Shown here: piece after piece, positions 19,501 to 26,801 of the stretch
How the letters are laid out: each line of letters begins with the position of its first letter
Numbering within the stretch: position 1 is the stretch's first letter
Assembly (NCBI RefSeq): GCF_017592335.1
Contig: NZ_JACNMP010000026.1
Location: 1 to 45,583 of the forward strand
DNA: 45,583 nucleotides
Source of the DNA: Pseudaestuariivita rosea
Lineage (GTDB): Bacteria > Pseudomonadota > Alphaproteobacteria > Rhodobacterales > Rhodobacteraceae
Reading direction: 5' to 3'
Made by a program: the position numbers and the translations under genes
The notes under the pieces: model-generated
The model's input: only the letters and a program-made list of their open reading frames with translations
The model's database searches: none
What the model was told of the DNA's origin: nothing

Positions 19501-19893
19501 GAATACATTGCAAAGTGTCGTCCAATCTATGATCCAGATTCAAGAAGGTTGGCTCCACCTCGGCTAGATCCTCAGCGCGACAACCATGGCGGTGATGATC
19601 ACCGTGGCCTAATATTGAAGCGTGTTAGACATCTTCTTTATAAAAAAGCTATCCGAATGAGGAAGATCGGGGCTAATCCAGGATCGCTGCGAATGAATCA
19701 AGCTCAGGTTGATGCAGGTGGTAGAAAGGTCAGCACGTGTCGCCCCGACATTCAGTACAGTTGGGCAGGTAATACACGTCATCAATTGGAAGAAGTTGTG
19801 GTCAGTGCCAGTGTTTCTAGAACTTGGGCAAAACTTCTTGTGATGGCTGATGCGGACAAGAATGCGGGCATATATCTGTTTGGGCGTCGATAA
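10543..19893 (+). CDS. Giant Rhs/YD-repeat polymorphic toxin with PKD-like and FG-GAP regions
   Basis: A 3116-residue exported protein. Residues 1-20 form a Sec signal peptide. PKD/Ig-like domains begin near 207, 537, 632, 734, 833 and 926 (repeated DGSxSFDxNGDxLSYxW), then a cadherin-like domain about 1020-1110 and a carboxypeptidase-regulatory-like domain about 1117-1190. Seven FG-GAP/VCBS-type repeats with D-x-(N/D)-G-D-G calcium loops span 1566-1890. YD repeats run from about 1920, and the Rhs core closes with DYLGSIVAVVD and YFRARYYDPVEGRF to RDPFGL (about 2916). The last 200 residues are a variable CT with DNHGGDDHRG and RPDIQY; a nuclease is possible but I cannot assign a family. Base composition changes sharply near 15,200 (GC-rich before, AT-richer after), suggesting mosaic origin. 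The next gene is its likely immunity partner. Confidence 0.92.
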   Translation: MRFLKFLLISFVISISSASADNLTSLGVDGDGVTMWRLQNDGGGVQDVTLRRYGGGFEAVFTVAPGRLVVAGAGAGTYIAEFGVSGESRTKASGSQAFDACYHLGQCGPVVSCSVQTVVVPVSVGQGALLDATSEVVTDQTGLRPQWRWESRPDTSVADLSATDVLRPGFTPDVAGTYVAALDLLADGASAPALSVTVEAGTGNLRPVARLQGRGLPGTGDLTLDGSDSFDANGDQISYVWSVEAAPDGSALSLAGAAGPLVDVALDVEGDYTFGLAVQDGDGLTSGVACYEVTFTPGGNTDIWLPAYDLTLPNDGSDRVTFTLGDVSNGPALDILIPSFDVNGGHETTFDTLTFTFRGKDYSLSSTREFLDFVSFIEFDTDGTTDALISPNPDVTDFTLDFGTDRGSVTLQNIVGSNLGRRQLEQRSVDYYEGAFTRQAEPRADARFDQLIVPVGTVGALDPHRSTDIDGDVMTSEAGLVVAPAGSAAALAPAGEGIATLAPDVAGDYLARIAVSDGLRTRFDTVLVTTEAGAPVRPVARIAAGAANAAALGTPVALDGSQSYDFNGDLLSYEWTLIHAPQASLAAITDPGLPFAGLTPDVAGDYVVQLVVRDGAGASTPATALIRVPEVLPVAVAGPDLAAPAFGFVTLDGGLSSVGADARYDWALTGLVGDVDRAVTLTGDATSAIWTLEVLQPGDPQTAAPYAGVAQLIAADGNGVARPEAVFIGSGNLRPVVQGAGRIEAEAGVPVDLRAADYASDINGDALSHSWSLLYRPQGSAAQVDPANGAPIVTGDSLSFTADRAGIYLIQLTAEDGNLRATPAVILLEVTNSAPVAVATGPDQVFVGQVATLDGTGSFDPDGNALSYSWTIVSAPAGSTATIPDPFGPTASFTPDLRGAYSFGLVVSDFELSSDQAVVSLSVPNRAPVVLISGPDTLEAGVETLIDATGSTDPDGDVLSFVFEVTSAPTGADFTFAEVAAGQYGFVSQDAGDYTIEVTVSDGIDTVTEVLALSVVPGNTAPVLGPVRDLYTVELGLEFVLDLTASDADGDVLTFYATPLPLPTGVSFDANTGAIRFRPETGQEGQYQFTVGVSDGVLTDEAVLTIDVVPGTASDTAVFGRVLDAVDFANGVETPLAGMPVRLADSALMDMTDAEGRFRFGSLAEGRDRVFIEPSADGGPGGYIGVNRAIRITANQERDLAPDFLLTPLNDGCATVVAGQDTVLNGVQSGVTVTIAADTVQDSAGAAYTGEVCLGSLPELFQPASMPDTVQACRIYALDAPGAVFTQGLQITAPNVDALPEGARLSLWQVGTNTGRFRPSARGSVDAGAATVSATLTGAGGLFTFLPQAPVSRPSDDQPTGNRSLTVFEGDMSQTYALPGYRSFNRDQQVALSYHSTAADPTVIVAGDVTIAADASLPVTLDTNLDIGGLAISDLVQWTPREGADGSTPALVGEELTLRQSTPVDATGLPSGRYPYTFTTRANYACSTVGASHQGELYVQNQTDSPYGKGWSIDGLQKLTQTPDGAVAIIDNDTIATFNPKPTLTEFEDEPLTFPSVGTQNVGSTDYNGDGLLDVFYGSSGTGEIRFVTNFGDGDLRQDTPIKVADPNDVPETGVYPPNLLTVDSGELNGDGSPDIAYALQVQDGYGFIENDGFGGFDIGFNTLGLSSSPRDLEIADIDGDGFDDIVYVALGTPLIGFGRNEVWIDFGGDGSNVPVRVSRAGLERNTVLQVLIDDIDADGDLDIAYRALGGLDFVYNNGNRSFTLRTLSVGDASPRLLGEYAKTVDTNGDGLPEVIWNNETELQVYPNIDGASFGAPISLARPPAVTSVTAVNIADANGDDLDDLILSGPGQVYVYSNNGDGTFAPFETGFVNYSFGEIDIADINGDGSLDLISSQRFTATVHFSKPSATGEFRSGRGEFSTLTKLPDGTWQRVYPDGNTVEFDANGLQTAIVDTNGNRISYVYDDQGRLIQITDMAGLVTTMTYGAAGFLEAVTDPDGRVTLFGIDENGLVSEITEPDNERVGFGYDDDGRMTSSTDQRGNTYEFNYGEAGDLTGVRTPDGASVSMSVGRTLGLEDFNTVDTSKYVEPEDRITTVTDKRGGVTETTLNQFGAAVRIVDPLGRVTTMDRNDDSLVTRIERPFGSGQRRVDTIAYDADANITEMTEAVGTSVERTSSYVYGDLSRLIEQTDPDGFVTRNEFDANGNMIRTIMPEGDEMLMSYNARGLMTSTTDPNGNVTLYDYDINSNVSFIRSANNIVTTMDYNDAGQPVQVTEAAGDLLERVRVTAYDVKNRPVQEIDALGNMTSFGYDAYGNQVRFEDQAGRVSNSFFDSMNRPAGGEDPMTGTSNVTYNPSETETTTTDAEGRVDIMEMDILGRLSRMIEPNGTVRRDTYDDADLLATMIDAKGGVTSFEYDALGRAVRQENPEGEVVTTEYDNRDNVTRIVPADGSEVTFSYDGNNRLTEMVTADNRYAYTYDDASNLLSISDNDSTITMTYDELNRVVTETVDYTNLLKPVTLTYEYDALGRRVKTTDSYGGEISITYDAENRQTQVTQPWGGVIDFTFDPDGRVRSKQYENGTLTEVDYDAGGRLASLTHEFGGATFHGESFDYDLSGRMVLLRDLVDLSDSRTLIHDVARRLIGVNVGVPAADGGVPIPAEDYAYDLEDNRTASHLTTGYIYDDSHRLLENADFMYAYDLNGNRTSRTDKASGEIVTYSWDAQDQLIGMTASTGWSISYAYDANQRRIGKSYTDTAGVVTDQAFVYDGPNVLFVFTTRDGVTTARRWMNAYGLDKRYGFEDYTGAVPTPGTGTVYEVHQDYLGSIVAVVDATSGSLVSEYSYDSFGQRTVVNEAVATGSGFTGHQYDSETGLGYFRARYYDPVEGRFLSEDPMGFPDGIMNSYAYVANAPYQFRDPFGLTSTPAFLRLTDDATTNDIYSSVIAGAAIAYLMRSLDHAFDQLDMLGVGGGSNNGGTTSGGRGPSYGDYIQEYIAKCRPIYDPDSRRLAPPRLDPQRDNHGGDDHRGLILKRVRHLLYKKAIRMRKIGANPGSLRMNQAQVDAGGRKVSTCRPDIQYSWAGNTRHQLEEVVVSASVSRTWAKLLVMADADKNAGIYLFGRR

Positions 19894-19902
19894 GATAGGG
19901 GT

Positions 19903-20799
19903 ATGGGCTTGAGCGGTGTTGAAGAATGGCGCTCAAGTCAGCCGCTACCAGGCTTGAATTCATTCGGCTTTGCGATTGTCGAAGCCCCTTTGAACGACGT
20001 CTTATCATTTCTGATCGGCTCATTCCTGTCCGCTGAACAGCCCTTTGACAGCGCTGATTATGTTCCACGTAAGTTTGGCATGCTTTATGGGGACGATGCA
20101 CGAATAAATGAGCCATTCGGCTGGACGCGGTTTCCAGATGAAACGTTCGATCAACTAAACGCAGAACTCCCATTTCTAAGTATCGCGCCGCAAAAGCCAT
20201 GGCAGGTTTTTTCACACTATGGCGAATTGCGCGTCGCAAAAATCAGAAGTGCACCGCATCTCACATTTATAGAAGGTCCAGAAGGTAATGCTGGTTTACT
20301 TGAGGCCGAGGCGCTGGCCTGCCATACAAATCAACCAGTTATTCAGTTTGAAAGCACTATTGCGTCGCCAAGCCTAAAAACGATCGATGGGCAACAGTTT
20401 TTTGAACGATGGGTTACGGAGTTTTCTCAATCGATATTCGTCTATCGACCGGATGGGACCAAACGTTACCTTTCTATTTCGAGAGAAGATGCGAATTGGC
20501 CGCCAAAAGATAAGCCGAAGTGGAGATACTCAGTCGAAGAGTACGGCGAACTGGCGCCTTTTGAGGATCCCGAAGACTACATGGCCAGATTAAAGAAAGA
20601 TCGACTTTCACGTGAAGTGATTTGCAGGCAACTTGAGCGCCTTGGCATTGATCCAGAAGCGACTCTCGTTCGCCGGGAATTGGATGAACCGATATTGTTT
20701 GTTGGAGGTGAACAAACAGCCGATCCAGTTTCGAATTATTCCGAGTACGTTGATGTATTTTATGAAGCGGAGTTGAAAGCTGAGAGTATCTTTGGGTAA
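19903..20799 (+). CDS. Putative immunity protein for the giant Rhs toxin
   Basis: A 298-residue soluble protein starting 9 bp after the Rhs stop, with ATAGGGG as ribosome-binding site. No signal peptide or membrane segment. It is acidic and Trp/Phe-rich and has no motif I recognise. The role is inferred from position: immunity genes of polymorphic toxins directly follow the variable CT. A cytoplasmic immunity protein would suit a toxin acting in the cytoplasm, in line with the nuclease guess. It is long for an immunity protein, so other roles are possible. Confidence 0.55.
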   Translation: MGLSGVEEWRSSQPLPGLNSFGFAIVEAPLNDVLSFLIGSFLSAEQPFDSADYVPRKFGMLYGDDARINEPFGWTRFPDETFDQLNAELPFLSIAPQKPWQVFSHYGELRVAKIRSAPHLTFIEGPEGNAGLLEAEALACHTNQPVIQFESTIASPSLKTIDGQQFFERWVTEFSQSIFVYRPDGTKRYLSISREDANWPPKDKPKWRYSVEEYGELAPFEDPEDYMARLKKDRLSREVICRQLERLGIDPEATLVRRELDEPILFVGGEQTADPVSNYSEYVDVFYEAELKAESIFG

Positions 20800-20879
20800 T
20801 CGCCCATTCAGTTCTAATTGAGGCCGCGTTCGGATTGGTGCTATTGGACTAAGAAGGGTTGCGTGAAGTGGTGCTGATG

Positions 20880-21403
20880 GCGACGTCAGCGCCGACAAAA
20901 GGGGGCGCCCCCCAGACCGTCGCTCCGCTCGTGTCTGTCGCAAAGTCCTGCCAGCCGATGTGGTCCGTTCGAACAAAAGTACACGGCTCCGCCCTCGGCG
21001 ACGACCATGCCGTTCATCCAGATGTATTCGCGGAGCAGCGTTGAGGTCTGCGCGACGGCATCCCACTCGTACTCTGCAATCCGGTTGCCGTCGACGTAGT
21101 GGGCTGCATAGATCACCCGGTTCTCTTGCGTCAAGTGCCGCACAACCTTCTGACCAAGCGCGTTGTGGGTGTACTCGGCCTGCGCCACGCCATTGATGCA
21201 AAGGCTGCCGTGCGACGGGCCTCGTTATAGCTGTAGGAACAGCCCCCACCCGAGCGATTATCATAGGTAACAGTGTCAACCTTGTCATAGATGAAGCTGC
21301 GGCTGGCAGCATCTGAGATCGAGGTCAGGCGATTGTCGGTGAGTGGGTAGCTATAGGTTTCCGTCTTGGTCACGCCGCCCACGCTTGATGCGAAGCCAGT
21401 TTC
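20880..21403 (-). pseudogene. Decayed Rhs-core remnant without a toxin domain
   Basis: Minus-strand DNA that matches part of the Rhs-2 core (about 22170-22680) but in several frames. Pieces such as SVGGVTKTETYSYPLTDNRL and HNALGQKVVRHLTQENRV are separated by at least two frameshifts (near 21190 and 20975), and the match stops before the conserved core end. No CT or start remains. It appears to be the oldest displaced copy in the Rhs-2 series, now abutting the end of the plus-strand immunity gene. Confidence 0.8.
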
Positions 21404-21467
21404 CACTGGAAATAAAATAAGGCCATTATCACCAGACGGTTTGGGAAACTCTTGTTATCGCAATCGC

Positions 21468-21614
21468 CTATTCTCGATAGATCTTAGTCCATAAAATGAA
21501 TCCAAGAAGAATAAAAACAAAGGTTAGAAGTATACTAAACCCTCCTAACCACTACTCAACGAAAATTCCTAGAAGAGCGCCAGGAATAGTCATCCCCAAA
21601 AGATAGCGCCGCAT
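21468..21614 (-). pseudogene. Tiny two-helix membrane protein with internal amber codon, putative Rhs-2 immunity
   Basis: The ATG at 21614 directly abuts the Rhs-2 stop codon (TAG-ATG). The frame encodes MRRYLLGMTIPGALLGIFVE, then an in-frame TAG at 21552-21554, then a second hydrophobic stretch GGFSILLTFVFILLGFILW and a final TAG at 21468. Read through, it is a 48-residue two-helix membrane protein in the immunity position. Either the gene is broken, the stop is read through, or the base is wrong. Membrane location would suit a toxin acting at the membrane. Confidence 0.5.
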
Positions 21615-24600
21615 CTAATACAACCCACACTGTTTCGCACATTTACGAGTGCAAATTGCATCAATGCACGTACTCTCTATAGGATAGCCGAGTATAGACC
21701 CAACCCAACCAGCCGCTCCTAGAGCAGAACCCACTGCAATACAAGCAGAGCGCAGCCTGTTTTCCGGGTCAGATTGCGCTTCGCATTCCCGCTTACAAAC
21801 CGCGAATTCGGAATTGGGGTGGACATTTTGCGCTGGATCCAAAAATCCGGTTTTTCCTGAGGGGTTGTAAGTTTGTGGGCCGATACATTCGATATAAACG
21901 TTTCCATCCCGACCACGTCTCTCAAAACAACGTTCCCCCCTTGGATCCACGTACCTCCCCGGGTTCTGCAGCGCATATCCATACACGCTCGCCCCATCCA
22001 CAAGTCCTAGCGGGTCGGCCTGGATGTATCGTCCTGTGGTTGGGTCGTAGTCTCGCATCCAGTTTTGGTGGAGGCCGGATTCTGATTGATACCATTGGCC
22101 GGGGAAGCGGAGGTTTATGGGTGTGCCGGTGGTGACCTCGATGCCGCCGAAGGGGAGGTAGGAGGCCTCCCAGACTTTCGTTCCGCTCGTGTCCGTTGCA
22201 AACACGGGGCGCCCGATGTGGTCTGTGCGCACAAAATAGACCTGACCGCCCTCGACCACGGCGACGGCCATGCCGTCCATCCAGATGTATTCGCGCAGGA
22301 GCGTCGAGGTCTGCGTGACAGAGTCCCACTCGTACTCAGCAATCCGATTGCCGTCGACGTCATGCACGGCATGGATCACCCGGTTCTCCTGCGTCAGGTG
22401 CCGGATCACCTGCTGGCCAAGGGCGTTGTAGGTATACTCCGCCTGCACCACGCCGTCGATGGCAAAGGCGGCCAGGCGGCCGGCCTCGTTATAGCCGTAG
22501 GAATAGCCCCCGCCCGTGCGGTTGTCATAGGTCACATTGCCCGCCGCATCGTAAGTGAACGTGCGGCTGGTCGCGCCCGAGATCGCGGCCAGGCGGTTGT
22601 CGGTGGCGGGGTATCTGTAGGTGTCGGTCTCGGTCACGCCGCCGACGGTCGCGGCAAAGCTGACGCGGTTGCCGACGCCGTCATAGGTATAATCCTGCTC
22701 GCCCCAAGGCCCATCGGCCGAGCTCAGCATCTCGCGTGGGGTATAGCCGTAGCTCTCTGTCCCCGCCGGATCGAGCGCATCGGTGACCGAGATCACGTTG
22801 TCGCGCGTGCTCCAGCTGTAGGAGACGTCGCGGAGCACATCCGGCAGCTTCTGGTCCCGCAGCCGGGTCAGGCGGTAGCTTTGATCGTGCGTCCAGACCC
22901 GAATGTAATGGTCGCCGTAGCGCATGGATTTGCGTGGGCCGTAGGGATTGTAAATGACATTGTATGTGACGACTTGATTGAGAGTGTTGTCGGGCGAGCG
23001 GACCCTCATCGAGAGAATCCGATTGATGCCGTCGCGTTGCTCGATGATCACCCGGTTGCCCGAGGGGTATGTCAGCGCGGTCAGGTTGCCCTCGACATCG
23101 GTGTCGTAGCCGATCGTGTAGGTCGCCCCGCCGATCACCCGCTCTTCGGAGGCCAGGTTGCCGGTTTCGGGGTCATAGCTGCGCCGGGTCGTGCCGCTTT
23201 CGTCCGCCGTCTCCCAAAGCTTGCCCACACCCTGCGGTGTGGTACCGCCCGAGGTGTAATCATAGGCGAAGGTTTGGTCCTCGCCCGGATCGCTGGCGAA
23301 GCGGCGGGCCAGCAGGCGGCCGCCATTGTCGTATTCATAGGTCGAGACAATGCCGCGCGCATCGGTCATCGAGGTGGTAAGCCCGCGGGAATTGTAGGTG
23401 TAGGTGATCGTGCCGCGATCGGCGCTGACCTCCTGCAGGACCTCGCCGAAGCCGTTATAGACGAAGTCGGTCTCGATCCCGCGGGGGTCGGTATAGTCGG
23501 TCATCAGGTCGCTATCATTGTGGTCCAGCGTGGTGGTGTAATTCTCACGATCGACCACCTGGGACACCCGGTTCAGCGCATCGTAGCTGTTGGTTGAGGC
23601 GTAGCTGAGCGGGTCGGTGATGCTGGCCAGATTGTCCTCGCGGTCATGCGAGAATTGCCAGATCTGCCCCTCGGCCCCGATGCTGCGCAGAAGGCGGCCC
23701 AGCTCGTCGAACTCGGTTTCCTCCCAGAAGCTGGCCGCGACCGCGCCATTGGCATATTCGGTGCGCGTGATGTTGTCCATCGCGTCATATTGAAAGCGGG
23801 CTTCCTCGCCTGCGGCATTAGTTACCTTGATCAAGCGTCGCGCGTCATCGTACTCAAAGCTCCAACTCTGGCCCAAGAGGGTGGTCATGCCGGTGAGCAA
23901 GCCGACAGGATCATACGTATAGGTCGCTGTGGCGGCAGTGGCGGTTCCGGGATTGAGCGTGGCTGAGATGACCTGGCCATCAACATCATACTCCAGTGCC
24001 CATTCTACGCCATCAGGCTGACGCACCAGCGTAGGCTGGCCTTGTGCGTTCAGCGACAGGATTTGCGTGGTCAGCCCGTTGGGGTCGGTGAAACCGGTCA
24101 GCGCGCCGTTGGCATCATAGGTGTAGATGGTGACATCATTCACGCCATCGGCGGTCAGGCCCGGCCCGTCGGTGGAGGTCAGAACCTTCAGACCCGAGGC
24201 GAGCGTCGTGTAGGTATAATCCCAAGTCCGGGTTTGCCCATTGGTCGGGCTGCCAACAAGCACATCGGTCTGGCTATATTGCGTCAGCAAACCCTCGGCC
24301 GTGTAGCTGAAGCTCTCAGTCATCTGTGAGGTCGTGCGCGTAGCCGGGAGGTGATAATCACCGAACCAGGTATAGGTCGTGATTCGCGGCGAGACACCGT
24401 CTGCATCTTCCGTTTTGGTCAGAACCCGTCCTAAAGCATCGCGCTCAAACGTCGTGCGCGAGCCGTTACGCTCAACCCGCTCATAGACAAACCCAAGCGG
24501 TGCGCCAGCATTTGGAGTGTAGCCAAACGATTTGGCTGTGCCGAGACAATTGGCCGTTGCAACACCTTCCACCTCGGATACTCGAAGCATGCCTTGAACA

Positions 24601-25976
24601 TGTGTGTAGCGATAGATTGTCTGATGCCCCAGTGCGTTCTCGACGTAGATGTCCTCATTGTATTCTTGTGGACCGGTCAGATCGGGATTGCGCCCAACAC
24701 TAGTGCTTCCAACACCGCCCGCACGGCTGGTGCTCAGCGCGTCACCTGTTCCTGCGCCGTAGGTGAACTCAGCATAGGGTGTCAGAGTGCCGCCCGACGC
24801 AGCTTGGCGACCGTCGCTGATGCTAGATAACGCCGGTGGATAATAGAGATCATCTTCCAGATATGAATACTGCGCTTGGACTTCCGAAACTGAGGTATTC
24901 AGGTCAATGATAGAGACTTCTGAAAGCTTGGGAGCTTCAGGGAAACTCGTACTTTCTTCATAAATATAGTCAATTGCCGTCACTGGCGAAAACGTCACGC
25001 CATCATAATCTGAGTCAATTTCGATGCGCGTCACAAGTGGGGCTGTCGCATTCGGAACAGCGGTCGCCGACCAAGTGTATTCAGCGCGTTGCCCCTTGTT
25101 GTCAGAGACAGTCAAAATTCGGCTATCTGCCGCGTCCCTGTCTATGACGATCTGGTAGCCGTCCGGCCAGGTAATTTCGCGCAAAGTTCTATTGCCCGCG
25201 CCAGCAAAATACATAAGTTTTCCGCTTCCATCTGCGACACGCAAGCGGTAACCAGAAGAATGATAGACGTTTCGAATAGTGTGTTTATGCCCACCCAGCG
25301 CTGGGGTTGTTGAATTTATGCCACCAAACTCAATAACCTGACCGTCGTAGGTGCGATATTGATAGGGTCCTGACTGCACGATCTCATCAAAGTTTCCACG
25401 CCAAGTCGCACCATGACTTAAAAATGCATCCATCTTGGTGCCGCGGATTACATCCCTAGATGTATCTTTCGAACTATAAGATCTTGCAACGGAGAAACGA
25501 CTATCTCTGCTTGAGAGCCAATCAATCGCATCTTCAGTTTTTCGACCACTCGGAAATGATATGGAGTCTTCAATTTCTATTTCACAGACACCGGTTGGCT
25601 TAATACAAGGAACCTCATCCCAACCCCAAATGCCCGACCAGTTAGATTTTGTAATTTCACATACGTGAGAAACGACAATCGTGACGCCTTTTTCATCAGT
25701 GCATGTGATCGTATCCTTATCACCATTGTACGTGCCAACGGTGACATTGCCGGTGCCGTCAAACCCACCAAGATCTACACTGATCTTCTTGCAAATATTA
25801 TTTACGGGATCGCTATATGCTCTGCTTGGTGAAAGCGGCGCTTGGAGAATCCAGACCTCTTTATAAGTATAGAATACTTCTTGTTCAGATGTTTGTGCTA
25901 CGACATGAACAGGCAACGTAAGCAATGAAAAAACTAATGCTGAAAGAAGCAGAGATTTACTAAGGAGAAGTTTCAT
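21615..25976 (-). CDS. Rhs-2: exported YD-repeat toxin with Cys-rich C-terminal domain
   Basis: A 1453-residue Rhs protein. The N terminus MKLLLSKSLLLSALVFSLL...VVAQ is a Sec signal (about 27 residues). Residues 30-180 are a unique domain with several Cys; YD/Rhs repeats follow (WPDGYQIVIDRD, then many YDxxGxL units), and the core ends in YLPFGG, GRYIQADPLGL and GRYVDPRGE near 1348. The CT is only 105 residues, with nine Cys and a hydrophobic Ala/Gly/Val segment (ACIAVGSALGAAGWVGS), and ends KCAKQCGLY. I cannot assign an activity; a membrane-active, disulfide-bonded toxin is one possibility. The gene directly after it is a small membrane ORF with an internal stop. Two inverted repeats lie upstream (26024-26043 and 26096-26113). 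Confidence 0.9.
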   Translation of the reverse strand: MKLLLSKSLLLSALVFSLLTLPVHVVAQTSEQEVFYTYKEVWILQAPLSPSRAYSDPVNNICKKISVDLGGFDGTGNVTVGTYNGDKDTITCTDEKGVTIVVSHVCEITKSNWSGIWGWDEVPCIKPTGVCEIEIEDSISFPSGRKTEDAIDWLSSRDSRFSVARSYSSKDTSRDVIRGTKMDAFLSHGATWRGNFDEIVQSGPYQYRTYDGQVIEFGGINSTTPALGGHKHTIRNVYHSSGYRLRVADGSGKLMYFAGAGNRTLREITWPDGYQIVIDRDAADSRILTVSDNKGQRAEYTWSATAVPNATAPLVTRIEIDSDYDGVTFSPVTAIDYIYEESTSFPEAPKLSEVSIIDLNTSVSEVQAQYSYLEDDLYYPPALSSISDGRQAASGGTLTPYAEFTYGAGTGDALSTSRAGGVGSTSVGRNPDLTGPQEYNEDIYVENALGHQTIYRYTHVQGMLRVSEVEGVATANCLGTAKSFGYTPNAGAPLGFVYERVERNGSRTTFERDALGRVLTKTEDADGVSPRITTYTWFGDYHLPATRTTSQMTESFSYTAEGLLTQYSQTDVLVGSPTNGQTRTWDYTYTTLASGLKVLTSTDGPGLTADGVNDVTIYTYDANGALTGFTDPNGLTTQILSLNAQGQPTLVRQPDGVEWALEYDVDGQVISATLNPGTATAATATYTYDPVGLLTGMTTLLGQSWSFEYDDARRLIKVTNAAGEEARFQYDAMDNITRTEYANGAVAASFWEETEFDELGRLLRSIGAEGQIWQFSHDREDNLASITDPLSYASTNSYDALNRVSQVVDRENYTTTLDHNDSDLMTDYTDPRGIETDFVYNGFGEVLQEVSADRGTITYTYNSRGLTTSMTDARGIVSTYEYDNGGRLLARRFASDPGEDQTFAYDYTSGGTTPQGVGKLWETADESGTTRRSYDPETGNLASEERVIGGATYTIGYDTDVEGNLTALTYPSGNRVIIEQRDGINRILSMRVRSPDNTLNQVVTYNVIYNPYGPRKSMRYGDHYIRVWTHDQSYRLTRLRDQKLPDVLRDVSYSWSTRDNVISVTDALDPAGTESYGYTPREMLSSADGPWGEQDYTYDGVGNRVSFAATVGGVTETDTYRYPATDNRLAAISGATSRTFTYDAAGNVTYDNRTGGGYSYGYNEAGRLAAFAIDGVVQAEYTYNALGQQVIRHLTQENRVIHAVHDVDGNRIAEYEWDSVTQTSTLLREYIWMDGMAVAVVEGGQVYFVRTDHIGRPVFATDTSGTKVWEASYLPFGGIEVTTGTPINLRFPGQWYQSESGLHQNWMRDYDPTTGRYIQADPLGLVDGASVYGYALQNPGRYVDPRGERCFERRGRDGNVYIECIGPQTYNPSGKTGFLDPAQNVHPNSEFAVCKRECEAQSDPENRLRSACIAVGSALGAAGWVGSILGYPIESTCIDAICTRKCAKQCGLY

Positions 25977-26354
25977 GATGGACCTACTTCAAGATATCTG
26001 ATGTTGAAATTACTCCTCAAAGTCTTGGAAATACTCTTCCAAGCCTCAAGACATCGGGTGAGTTAAAGGTCATTGATAGCGAGAGGGCATCAAATACTCT
26101 AACTTCTTAGAGTTAAGGCTGATCGCCTACATTGAATTGGCCTAAACCATTGGCTTAGAAAACTCGTAAGATACGCTTTGCATTTGCTCACGGAAATGTG
26201 ATCAGAGAAACTTCACACGGTCAAGTCCTTTCTGGACGACCCACCGCGCCCGACGGTCAGGAACAAGGCGATGGTTGTTGCAGTTATAATCCTATCTAGC
26301 TCGATCGCAAAAAATCGACTAGCCTTGCTAGAACTCGATAACAGCAGAACACCC
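25977..26354. promoter_or_regulatory. Upstream region of Rhs-2 with two inverted repeats
   Basis: No gene seen. CTTGGAA-N6-TTCCAAG (26024-26043) and ACTCTAA-CTTC-TTAGAGT (26096-26113) lie 48 and 120 bp upstream of the Rhs-2 start. They could be operators, or the second a weak terminator of transcription from the cassette array. The Rhs-2 promoter should be here. Confidence 0.35.
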
Positions 26355-26745
26355 CCATTCTCAGACTTTTATGCCGTTGGTATCGGTCGCGAAGATGGGG
26401 CGGCCGATGTGGTCGGTGCGGATGAAGTAGACCTGGCCGTTTTCGATGACGGCGACGGGGGTCATGTCCATCCAGACGTATTCGCGCAGCAGGGTTGAGG
26501 TGCCGGCCAACGGGTCAACCTCATATTCCGCGATGCGCTGGCCGTTCAGGTCGTGGACGGCGTGGATCGTGCGGGCCTCTTGTGTCAGTCGGCGGATGAC
26601 CTGTTGACCGGCGGCATTGTAAAAATACTCAGCCTGCACCACGCCGTTGATGGACATCGAGGCCATGCGGTTGGCGGCATCATAGGTGAAGCCATAGCCC
26701 CCGCCCGAGCGGTTGTCGTAGGTCACGTTACCGGTCGCATCATAG
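26355..26745 (-). pseudogene. Orphan Rhs-core remnant (fifth copy) lacking toxin and immunity
   Basis: Homology to the Rhs-1 core begins abruptly at DATGNVTYDNRSGGGYGF (26745, minus) and continues in frame to ATDTNGIKV. The next codon, TGG (Trp) in the other copies, is TGA here, after which similarity is lost. No start codon with a ribosome-binding site, no CT and no immunity gene follow. It is the distal end of the Rhs-1 cassette array, just before the Rhs-2 upstream region. Confidence 0.85.
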
Positions 26746-26801
26746 GAGCTACTAGCGCTGATCAGCTATTATGTTGATGAATTCTAAAACTGTTGAGGTT
26801 T

